From positions 186,001 to 250,000 of the forward strand of contig MCGE01000030.1 in NCBI GenBank assembly GCA_002105175.1: a stretch of 64,000 nt of DNA. Reading direction: 5' to 3'. Below the pieces are notes generated by a model, which did no database searches, was not told the DNA's origin, and saw only the letters and a list, made by a program, of their open reading frames with translations. This document shows positions 50,383-59,641 of the stretch, piece after piece. How positions within the stretch are numbered: position 1 is the first letter of the stretch; the number at the start of each line of letters is the position of its first letter. The position numbers were made by a program, and so were the translations under genes. This stretch comes from Absidia repens. Taxonomy: Eukaryota > Mucoromycota > Mucoromycetes > Mucorales > Cunninghamellaceae.

Positions 50383-51874
50383 ATGGACGAAACTAAAACT
50401 GAAACCAGCACTCATCACGGAGGCCGCATCCAGCCTCGGCGAAGTAGTCGATCAACAATATCAGCATCCCCCACTACCGCCAAGGAAGACCGGAACGGAA
50501 GTTTACCTGAATCAACCACATCTCCTACTTCACCCTCATCGGCCAGCATCACAAATGATACTCCTTTAAACGGCACTGGTACCCCAGCAGCAACAACAGC
50601 AGCACCAGCGAACCTTACAGCCAATCATCATTCACGTGTTACACGATCACTTTCTGCTGATTCCAATAGTAATGAAGACTCCCCCAATTCAAGCACTACT
50701 CCCACCAACGTCACCACTAGTACTTCTACCACCTCGGCCAATACCAATACTCTCAATCAAAATGGAAAAAGACGTCGTCATACGAACAATTCTAAATCAT
50801 CCAATAAAAAGAAATCGGGGACAACAGCTACTACAACTACCACTTCTCCATCCACTACCAACACATCTGTATCTCCTTCTTCAACAACATCTGGTGTCAA
50901 AAGTCCTCCACCACGTGGTGCCGCCGGTGCTGATGATTATGAACGTGAAACTCGAAATACAACTCAACGGTTATCAAAAGAAGCCAAGGATGCGAGAAAA
51001 GCCGAAAGGGAAATTATCGTGAAGAAAAAGTAAGTAGTATTTTTATGTTATGGAAAAGGATCTACATGGCCGATCTATGGCAGTCTTCTTATTTAAATCA
51101 TCCTGTTTTTAACTTTTTTTTTTTCTGATCGTATACATATGAATATCTTATAGACTAGGTGAATTAGAAATCTTGGAACAAAAGGTGAAAGATCAATCCC
51201 ATGAGGAATATCAAAAACTGTTGGAAGAAATACAATCAAAACGAACCAAGAAATTAAATGTGGCTAAGGGAAGGCATACTTTAATGGAAGCCAACTTCAA
51301 GAATGGATTCCTCGCTCAAAAGAAATCAGCCTTCGACAAATTTCATGTAAGTTGAACAAAAAAGACATGACACATGACGTTTGTGCACAGAATGAAATGA
51401 AAACAAATAAACAAACCACACTCTCATATTTTCTAATTAGTTGGATAAACTGGCTTTACGACGAAAAATGATGAATCAAGTCCAGCAACAAATCAACAGA
51501 ATTGAACAAGAATACTTCTCTTCGCAACAAAGCACGAAAAGCTCATTGGATGAACAAAACTTGATTGACTGGGCACCACCTGACAGGCCTTCTATGATCA
51601 ATATCCTTTTTTATTTATACAATAATGATGACGATGACGACGATGATGATGATTGATTGATTGATTGATTGATATATCTCTGTATATTTCCTTAACCTGA
51701 AGCTTTTTTGTTTGCAATTTACGTTCTTTGACTTTAGGTTTAGATGAGCAAGAAATTTCTCAAGATTTCACTGAATTACAGGATTTGCTTCCATCAACTA
51801 CTCAATCTATAGAAGAATGTCATCCTCTGGACCAATCGAAAAAGGATGCCCTTCCATTAATTTCTTCCACTTGA
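50383..51874 (+). CDS. SDS3: Sds3-like subunit of a Sin3/Rpd3-type deacetylase complex
   Basis: Exons 50383-51029, 51154-51346, 51441-51600 and 51723-51874 give 383 residues. The first half is disordered and Ser/Thr-rich with a basic patch (GKRRRHTNNSKSSNKKK). The Sds3-like domain follows as long helices: RLSKEAKDARKAEREIIVKK, LGELEILEQKVKDQSHEEYQ, KLLEEIQSKRTKKLNVAKGR and FKNGFLAQKKSAFDKFH, then DKLALRRKMMNQVQQQIN. The last exon is reached only through an AT-AC intron at 51601-51722 (own entry) and gives SSLTLGLDEQEISQDFTELQ, which parallels AGLSSQDIRHDLQSLG at the end of the related gene at 22.3-24.5 kb. Without that splice the frame ends in a poly-Asp run at a TGA at 51654. Known members bridge Sin3 and the deacetylase and are needed for its activity. 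Confidence 0.85.
51601..51722 (+). other. candidate U12-type AT-AC intron in the SDS3-like gene
   Basis: The 5' end is ATATCCTTTT, identical to the minor-spliceosome 5' splice site consensus. TTCCTTAAC, the exact U12 branch-site consensus, lies at 51688-51696. The intron ends in AC 26 nt later (TTTAC at 51718-51722). No GT donor exists between 51480 and the in-frame TGA at 51654. Splicing joins phase 1 to phase 1. An alternative AG at 51736-51737 is also in phase and would drop five residues (SSLTL region). The intron contains a GAC/GAT run and a GATT tetranucleotide run. Confidence 0.75.
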
Positions 51875-52274
51875 TTCCCTCCCTCCTCCTCCCCCCCCTT
51901 TCCCAATTCTACTCTTCCATTCCCTTTTAGCCATATTTTTGAATTGACCCTCTTTTTATTTTGTTTTTTATTGTATTTACCTCTTTCCCCTATTTCTATC
52001 TCTCTCTATTCACTCTTTTCCTTTTTTTTTTTTTGTCATGCCACAAATAAAATAAAGTCTCAATGTTAAAATATCTATTTTTTTATTCATTCCTCTACTG
52101 CCGCCTTTTCAGACGAAGGCACTCTACACCAGATTTTTGCGACGGGGATTGAAAGTTGTGCTTTTTGGAAAAAATACCTGTGACTTTGAAAGCCCTACAA
52201 TCTTTTTGATTGAAAAAGTCGACTTTTTTTTCCCTTTCTTCTACCGCTCACTTCCTTTTCTTTTAGCAACACAG

Positions 52275-53419
52275 ATGTTCAGAGGCTTTGCAGGGTAAAA
52301 ATAAAAATATACTACTTTTCAAATGCATCGTAGACAATATCTTCACTCACCGTTTGCGTTCTTTTTATCACAATTGCAGAACCTCATCGGCAAACAAATC
52401 GAACAAGGCCACACCACAAACTAGATGCCAAAAGTGTTTGGAGTATGGACATTGGGTAATACACAGAAACGCTCTATGATATATCTAATCATGATCACAT
52501 TGATTATTTACACTTTTATCTTCTCTATAAATTATATATGTAGACCTACGAATGTAAAGGTAGCCGTACCTATCATACCCGACCTACTAGAACGCAACAA
52601 CTCTCCAAACCGATCAAGTTGATGAAGCCGGAAATCCCTGATGAACTACAAAGTGGAAAAGGACTTGCAGATATGATATTGGCCAAGAAGAAAAAGGAAC
52701 AAAAGCATAAACGACAAAGGTAATACGCAAGAAGTATGATTACAACACGAAACATTTTTACGAATTCAGACTTCTTTTTTGATAGAAGACGACATCGATC
52801 TAGCTCATCTTCATCCTCATCCAGCGGCTCATCCTCATCTGGCTCTGATTCTGATTCTGACTCTGATTCCGCGTCATCTCGATCATCCTACAGCAGTGAT
52901 AGCAATAGCTATAGTGGAAGCAGTACTAGTGGCAGTGGCAGCAACAGTAGTGACAGTGATTCTGACAGTAACAGCAGTATATCTAGTGACCGTAGTCGCC
53001 GTCGCCGTCGTCGCCGCTCATCCTCATCTATCGATCGTCACAGTCACCATCACGCCTCTCCACCACGACGACATCGGTCTTCTTCTCCACAAAGTCCTAC
53101 CCGACGACGAAGCCCAAGCCCAAGCCCACACTCCTCTTCTCGCCGACGTCAACGATCACGTTCCATAAGCGCAAGCCCTCCTCCTCGCCAACGTCGTCGT
53201 CGTTCCCCCTCTTCATCTCCTCGCCGTAGTGGTCATCGCCGCTCTTCTGTGTCATACCGAAGCCAAAGCCGAAGCCGAAGCCGAAGTGCTACCTATAGTA
53301 GATCCCCATCGCCCCGCCGCTCCTCTATTTCAAATCACAGCCGTAGTTATAGTAGATCCCCTTCTCCCCGACGTGGCCGCGGCCACCGTTCCCCATCTGC
53401 ATCTAGTGTTAGCAATTGA
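52275..53419 (+). CDS. zinc-knuckle protein with RS domain (ZCCHC10-like)
   Basis: Exons 52275-52294, 52380-52455, 52544-52719 and 52786-53419 give 301 residues. A CCHC zinc knuckle (CQKCLEYGHWTYEC, spacing C-X2-C-X4-H-X4-C) is assembled across intron 2, followed by KGSRTYHTRPTRTQQL, the pattern of the ZCCHC10 family. The C-terminal 210 residues form an arginine/serine domain: long SSSS and SDSDSD runs, an RRRRRRR stretch, then repeated SPSPRR, RSRSRS and SRSPSPRR units. Such domains mediate phosphorylation-controlled contacts in pre-mRNA splicing, so a nuclear RNA-processing role is inferred. The gene starts about 400 bp after SDS3-like on the same strand; that gap (51875-52274) holds pyrimidine-rich and AT-rich sequence only. 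Confidence 0.82.
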
Positions 53420-53757
53420 TCCCCTTACAAAAAGAAAGAAAAAAAAAACGTCGTATATAGTAGGTCAGCTATTTATTTTATTTTGTTGAATTTTGAATGA
53501 TAATAAAAATTGTGGTGACGTTTATTGATAAATAATTTGATATACAGTATGCAGAATGTGTCTAAAGTGAAAATTGAATATGTGAATATGTGTATATATA
53601 GATATGTGAATGTGTGTGTGAATATTTGTGTATGAATGTTGTGTGTGTAGTATGGGGTAGGAAAGGACATAAAATATACAATAAAAAAAGTAATGGGTAA
53701 CAAAAAAACAAAAACAAACCAAAAAAAAAAAAAAAGAAAGAAAAAAAGAAGAAAAGA
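53420..53757. other. gap between convergent genes
   Basis: A 338-bp stretch that contains the 3' ends of both neighbours. It has a loose TGTGAATATGTGTATA-type repeat (about 53575-53650) and A-rich runs near 53720-53755. No gene. Confidence 0.5.
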
Positions 53758-54711
53758 CTATACAAAGTTGACAGTATTCATATCCGGGACAGCACCGTGA
53801 TCAACCAATACTTGGACCATATTCCATAGTTTTTTTTGTGCACATGCTCGTAGTGTTTCTGAATCCGGCGTGACCTTCAATTGATCCAAGAAATAAAGTA
53901 CCATTTCCATATTGTTGCGGGCAGCACATACCCTTAGAGCCATATTGTTGCGTAGTGTGGGATTGGCACCATATTTCACCAACTGCTGTACCCTGTCTAA
54001 CCGTCCTAGCTGAGCACATTTGATGAGAGGGTATCCTTTGGGCTTATCTGCAGATCCACCACGCTCCAATAGTAAAGTGATCATTTTGTCGTTGTCGTTG
54101 TCGTTGTCATTATCAGCTGTTTCTGTCGACGCTGCGTTGTTAAATAGATGAGGAGGCATCTTCTTTTTGGTATAGGGTATCGTCGTTGTGGCCATTGTCG
54201 CAGTCAATGTTACTGGAGCGTCGCTGTTGTTGTTGGATACTGTATCACTATCATTGTCATCACTGTGGCTGGTTTCTGTGGTGACCCTCATCAAGCTGTC
54301 TGCTGTCAGTTGCTCGTTGTGATATACATAGTCCATTCGATGCAGCAGTCGAGTAGTAAAAAAAGGAAACAAGACTCCTCCATAAAAGGCCGCCTGGATA
54401 TTGTTATCATGTCGATAGAGTAGCCACCGCAATTTGACAGAATCTGGACAATGGTAGAGATGATATTTCAGGCTACGGCATACAACTGGTAAAGAGGGAT
54501 TAGACGACAGGATAAATATTTCGCATAGTAGTTCATGAGGTAGCTGTATCAGAAAGGGTTGTTGTTTATTTGCTTTGTATCGTTTGTTGCTGCGAGACGT
54601 AGGGTCAATATCGTCATCATCTTCGCTAGAATCGGTGTCAGTACCAGAAGAAGACGAATACACTAAACCCCAATCATCAGTGTCTTGTGTTTTCCGTTTG
54701 AGTCCTGACAT
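53758..54711 (-). CDS. F-box-like and ankyrin-repeat protein
   Basis: A single exon of 317 residues. The N-terminus is acidic and Ser-rich with a basic stretch (SRSNKRYKANK) that may be a nuclear signal. An F-box-like segment follows at about residues 52-90 (FLIQLPHELLCEIFILSSNP, then PVVCRSLKYHLYHC). A low-complexity Asn/Asp linker (DNDNDNDND) leads to three or so ankyrin-type repeats at about 215-317: KMITLLLERGGSADKPKGYP, LIKCAQLGRLDRVQQLVKYG, and LWNMVQVLVDHGAVPDMN. Mucoromycete genomes carry many F-box/ankyrin proteins thought to be substrate receptors of SCF ubiquitin ligases; that role is inferred here. The protein ends within the last ankyrin unit. Confidence 0.75.
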   Translation of the reverse strand: MSGLKRKTQDTDDWGLVYSSSSGTDTDSSEDDDDIDPTSRSNKRYKANKQQPFLIQLPHELLCEIFILSSNPSLPVVCRSLKYHLYHCPDSVKLRWLLYRHDNNIQAAFYGGVLFPFFTTRLLHRMDYVYHNEQLTADSLMRVTTETSHSDDNDSDTVSNNNSDAPVTLTATMATTTIPYTKKKMPPHLFNNAASTETADNDNDNDNDKMITLLLERGGSADKPKGYPLIKCAQLGRLDRVQQLVKYGANPTLRNNMALRVCAARNNMEMVLYFLDQLKVTPDSETLRACAQKKLWNMVQVLVDHGAVPDMNTVNFV

Positions 54712-55527
54712 GTAAGGATCAAGGAAGGGAAAAGAACAAAAAAATCTTTGCCCCTCCCCAGTTTGTTTTTTGCATTATTTTAAACCAAGCCACTATATTC
54801 TGGCTCGAATCATGCATTTGCAGTGAAAAAGGGATGTTGCGGCGTTTACATTTTTTTGATTTTAAATTCTATTCTTTTCTTATGACAACGACCTAAATGT
54901 GGTAAACTACATTAATTTATGATAAGCTAATAAAAAGGTGATTCAAGGATAACCGAACGTATTGCACTCTTCAATTACCCTTTTTTTTTTTTTGGAGTGA
55001 GAGGTACTATGTTATCATCAGCTGCTTTCCTCGTTCATCCGCTACATATGAAATTGCTGCCAACTTTAACTTCGCACTAAATTAGATGTAGGACGTTTTT
55101 ATTACATTTTTACCATTACTGTACCATATTGTCTAAATAAATGTAAATATCTTTTATCTTTTATAAACTAGAGTATGTGAGTGTGCCTGATGTATTTGTA
55201 TTATTTTATTGGTTTGCGAAGTCGTTGAGGTCTTATAAACGGTGATGATATCCTTTATTACTACTTCGGACTATCTTGTACAGTGCTCACGATATATGGC
55301 AGTTTTATTATTCTCATCAATATGGAGATCTCCCACAAGCGGTTCTTACGTTTCGATTGGGGATTACTATTTTTTATGCATTTAGTGTACTTGGGAGTTC
55401 AAATTGTGTGTAGCTGAATGATGGGCCACAGCATCAAGGCTATTCTACTGGAAACTTTCTAAAGTACCAATGATTGGTTTGGAGTCAAAAAAAAAAAAAA
55501 AAAAGATTGTATAATTGCTCTGAGAAT

Positions 55528-55640
55528 TCATGGAAAATTTGAAGCCGAACGGTTCAGTAATTCGTTCTTTATCAAGCGAAGAAGAAGAAAATATTACAAA
55601 CTAATTCGATTTTGCAGGCTGTAAACTCCACCAGCTATCT
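55528..55640 (+). repeat. direct duplication, unit 1
   Basis: CATGGAAAATTTGAAGCCGA and CGATTTTGCAGGCTGTAAAC bracket a segment repeated, diverged, about 1.05 kb downstream. A weaker third copy of its end (GTTTGCTGGCTATAAACTCC) is at about 57035-57055. Confidence 0.65.
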
Positions 55641-55729
55641 GAGACGCTCCAAATGGTTGACGGACCGCCATACTTTTTGACGGGGTTTGAAAGCAATCCG
55701 CAACTCCAGCCTGCATTATTTTTTTGAAC

Positions 55730-55925
55730 GGGAATAGGACCTGGTGGCCTTGGCTTTCTGTTAGAACTAGTTTAGAAGGGTTTTAGAAAAGGGATTGCAA
55801 GAAACATGGGGAACTCCTTTCATTTTGGTTCTAGAATCTTGGGGAAAAGTCTTGATTAGCTTAGTACATGTATGTCACTTGTCTTCAATGAAGTATATCT
55901 CTGCTTCAATAAACCTTGTCTTTGT
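55730..55925 (+). repeat. SINE-like dispersed repeat, copy 8 (fragment)
   Basis: Contains the core GAACTAGTTTAGAAGGGTTT, a GGGGAACTCCTTTCATTTTGG variant and a diverged end module (CAATGAAGTATATCTC). The head is not recognisable. Confidence 0.6.
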
Positions 55926-56578
55926 TTGAAAAAAAAAATGTGTGTTTAAGCTTCATTAGAAGTTTGGAGATCCGTTTTATAGAGATCCCTTTTAGAAATC
56001 CCTTTTTTATTGTACATCGTTCCTTCTTTTACACCATTCATCTAGATTAGCACCTTTCTCAGCTACTATTAGCGGCCCCTATTTTTACATCTTCTTTCCT
56101 TTTAGTATAGTATTGACTACGTATCATTATTCAATAAAAGCTTTTTTATTTTGCAATGAACAATGTATTGGCAAAGCTATTCTACTGTGACAGGCTATTG
56201 TACATACTATTCTATTGCGGTAGACTATTCTACATATTATTCTTTTGTTGGTTTGGAAAGGCTATAGCGAAATTACTACTTTTGGCAGGCTCCGCGGTCG
56301 AGCTATTCCCGCCTTATTGAATTTTTAGGGAAGTGGCAGGCAGTTTAAGGGGGATATTGGAAGAAACAAAGGTAAAATGGTGAGGAGGCCAAGAGAATTT
56401 GGATGTCCAAGTAAAAATATGTGTTTGAATGGCGGGCCATGGCTATAGCGTAGAGGCGGTTATTATGGCTGTAGGCCTTAGCTGTGGGCGTAAACTTTAG
56501 AGCATTGTACAATTAATTGTATGAGAGATGGATGGTTTGTTTGGTGACAAAAAATGATTATATAATATTTCTAAAGAT

Positions 56579-56690
56579 GCATGGAAAATTTGAAGTCAAA
56601 CGGTTTCGTAGTTCGTTTTATAGAAAGCGAAGAAGAAAATATTGCACGTTAACTCGATTTTGCAGGCTGTAGAGCCAGATGGGTGTGAAT
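56579..56690 (+). repeat. direct duplication, unit 2
   Basis: GCATGGAAAATTTGAAGTCA, then GAAGAAGAAAATATTGCACG and CTCGATTTTGCAGGCTGTAG, a diverged partner of the unit at 55528. Similarity continues upstream at a lower level (GGCGGGCCATGGCTATAG near 56430 against TGGGCCACAGCATCAAGGCT near 55420). Confidence 0.65.
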
Positions 56691-57284
56691 TCAACCGCCG
56701 CCGCCGGCAGCATGGATTGTTGATCGAGAAAAAAAAAAAAAGGGGAAGGGGCACAAAAAAAAAAAAAAAAAAAAAAAACCCACCTTCCCCGGTAGTTCGT
56801 GTAGACTCACTCTACTCACTTTTTTTTTCCTTGGCTTCCTAATCAATATTCTATGTCAATTTTTATTTGGCGCATGTCAATGTCATTTCTTCCCCATTCC
56901 AAAATATTTGCTCCTCATTCTAAAATATTTTCCCAGTGTCCCAAATTCTTTATTTTCCCAATCCCAACTTTATTTTGTCACCGTCTCAATTTATTTATAC
57001 TTCATTTCAATAGAAAGTGAATAAACTGTAATTCGAGTTTGCTGGCTATAAACTCCGTCAGCTATTTCTGACCTCTACATTTTCCTTTTGGGGGGATTTG
57101 ACATAAAACCTCGCACAGGCTGAATTATCGTTTTGGCTCTGACCATTTTCTCGCTCTCTTACTGCTGTAATATACTCTTCCAATGAACTTCCCGCCCTAC
57201 CCTTTCATACAATTCCCATGCACTTCTAACCACTTATCATCCAAACTACAACAATATAGTAGAACAGAAAAGTCCAATATCAAC

Positions 57285-57775
57285 AAATGAAAAACAGTCT
57301 AGCCGCGAAGCGCTCAATTGATTTGAAAGGTAGAGTAACTGAGAATTAATCTATTCACTCACAACTTTTTTTTTCACTAGGCTATTGATCTTTGATGACT
57401 CTTTATTTCAGTGGATGATATGGAAAACTGATATCAACAGAAAACAGCCTAGCTATGAAATGCACTATTGATTGTAAGCAGCCACAATTGGGCCAACTTT
57501 TTTTTGACTAGGCCTACAGTGCTCACTCTTCTTTCTCTCTCACTCTCCTTTTATGACTAGGTTATTGACTTTTGATGACTCCTTATTTCACTGGAGGATA
57601 AGGTAGAACTGGTGCCAACAGAAAACAGCCTAGCTATGAAATCCATAACTGATCCAAATGTAACAGCCACGATTGAGCCAACTTTTTTTCTTTGACTAAA
57701 CCTGTTCACCCCCCCCTTTACCCCTCTCTGTGTAGGCCGTTGACCTTTGTTGACTATTGACTCTACCAACTCTTC
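57285..57775. repeat. tandem repeat, period about 180 bp, 2.5 copies
   Basis: AAAACAGYCTAGC recurs at 57291, 57441 and 57622; a TTGATGACTCYTTATTTCAST segment recurs at 57385 and 57565, with a third weaker TTGACCTTTGTTGACT at about 57740; CCAACTTTTTTTT TGACTA follows each unit. The spacing is 150 to 181 bp. Confidence 0.7.
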
Positions 57776-57918
57776 TGTTTTGGTCGTCCTGAACTCGTTT
57801 GAAAATTCCAGGCTTATATTTGACATCCAATCAACTAGTTCATCTTTCCACCTACCATTACACATAGTGTAGCCATAGAATATTCTTTGTTCCGAAATAG
57901 TAGTAGTTTTATAGTGTT

Positions 57919-58056
57919 CCTTTTACTTTTACTTGTTTTCATTATTATTATTTTGCACTATATTCCTTTTACTTTTACCTGTTTTCATTATTATTATTTT
58001 GTACTATATTCTTTTTACTTTTACTTGTTTTCATTATTATTATTTTGTACTATATT
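57919..58056. repeat. 46-bp tandem repeat, three copies
   Basis: Units starting at 57919, 57965 and 58011 are nearly identical: TTTTACTTTTACTTGTTTTC, then ATTATTATTATTTTGYACTA. The exact 46-bp period is not a multiple of three, so short open frames here are artefacts. Confidence 0.85.
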
Positions 58057-58479
58057 CCAATCATATTCATATTGTAATAATTTTTTATATACCATCTCAA
58101 TTGAATAAACAAATGTGATTGCGTTACTATAGATTATATTTTGACTATGTGTGTTCATAGCAACCGCCAACATTCCCCATCGTGAAGTTCCCTTCTCATT
58201 ATACTTTACACCTCCCCTCTTCTGTAGAATAGTTTGTCACATGCCGTAATATAGGTTACCCATTTACTTTACAATAACATACCCTCCCAACTGTAGAAAT
58301 AGGTTATCTTCTTTGAATTTAGAATAACTTGATCTTATATCACGCTTTCTCCACAATAAAAAGAAATATCTAGTATTTTATTGATACACTAAACAAAAAA
58401 GGCAATGCTAACAAGAGAACAATTGTACAAAAAGGTGGGGAAAGGTTGAAGGGATCGTGGTAAACAAGCGATTGGTGTC

Positions 58480-58935
58480 AACACATGTGAGTGACCATTA
58501 TTGCATAATGTACAATGGGAGTTTCGTATTGAGCATAAAAGAAACTAATGAGACATTTTTTTATTGAATATTGTAAAGGAAGGGGTATTTTTATTCAGAT
58601 GTTGATGCAAACAATGGACAAACTGATACTAAACTAAGCTAATGATGGTTCTATAAAGATATTTAATTGTAGTTCCAGATCGTAGATCCAAAATGAAAGG
58701 GTTTCCCTCGCATGTTGCAGTCCCTGATCTGAAACCCCCTTCTAAACTAGTCCTGACACTAATCTAAAAGCACCATAACCTCAAAGAAGTTAAATGGCGA
58801 AGTAGAAAAGAAAGAAAGAAAAAAGAAGACGAATTTGGGATTTTTTTTTATTATTTTACACTGAGACTGTAAAGTCATAAGGAAAAAGAAAGAGAGACGA
58901 AAATAATAATCCGGTGGTGGGATTTGAAGGTTCCA
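58480..58935 (-). repeat. SINE-like dispersed repeat, copy 9 (inverted)
   Basis: Read on the minus strand: B-box-like CCTTCAAATCCCACC (about 58916-58930), a pyrimidine-rich segment, the core AGGACTAGTTTAGAAGGGGG (about 58735-58754), GGGAAACCCTTTCATTTTGG, the end module near 58590, and CTCATTAGTTTC beyond it. Confidence 0.7.
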
Positions 58936-59641
58936 GAACGCTGCTGTCTTGGGCATTGCATGAGAACACGCTTCGAAATAATAATATTACCTACGCTAAC
59001 GATACAACTTCGTTTTTCCTGTTGATATCATTATTGTGAATTCTTACTTTATGCGTATGTCCCCAATATAGTCCCTCATTTGAAAACCATAAATAAAAAT
59101 AAGTATATAATATAAACATTTGAATAAGCTTTTATTGGATGGTGATAAGTGTTCTAAAGCCCAGATGATGCTACTACTATGTAATAATATATCATTATGT
59201 TTGGGGTGTGTCTGGTCCCAAATGATTCCTCTAAAACAAAAACACAATATGTACAAAGCTGATAATTGACAGGCATAAAACACAGTTCAATAAAAAAAAA
59301 TTATTGCCTCAAGCAGGAATCAATTCATGATATCCTATCCCCCCCCAAAAAAAAACAAGACATATATTTCTATTAATTCAATCGCATAAAAAAAAGAGTA
59401 AAACGGTTTTTATTCGCATTTGTATATAAAAGACGAGAATATAAAAGATAAATAAAAAATAAGATAAAGAAATACTAAAAGAATGAATAGAACTACAGCA
59501 AAGTATATAAGTGATAAAGGAGGAGGGAAGATACTAACAACTATGGGGGGTGAGGGAATGATAAACTAGCATATATGTATAAAGAATAAATGAATTTTGT
59601 AAAATAAAAAAAAAATGGTGCAAAGGAAGGTAGAGATAGTC

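Larger units (their letters stand above)
54712..59641. other. long gene-free, repeat-rich region
   Basis: Nearly 5 kb without a convincing gene. It holds a diverged direct duplication spaced about 1.05 kb (near 55528 and 56579), a forward SINE-like copy (about 55730-55925), a 180-bp tandem repeat (57285-57775), a 46-bp tandem repeat (57919-58056), an inverted SINE-like copy (about 58480-58935), and A or C homopolymers. Open frames such as 57557-57865 lie inside tandem repeats. Confidence 0.55.

Noticed and set aside
51601..51656. SDS3-like protein ending in LFYLYNNDDDDDDDDD
   Set aside because: It would read through a perfect U12 5' splice site and lose the conserved C-terminal segment encoded downstream in phase.
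57557..57865. 102-codon open frame on the minus strand
   Set aside because: It lies within the 180-bp tandem repeat, has no recognisable domain and no nearby splice partner.
57887..58118. Overlapping open frames rich in Phe, Tyr and Leu
   Set aside because: They arise from the 46-bp T-rich tandem repeat, whose period is not a multiple of three.
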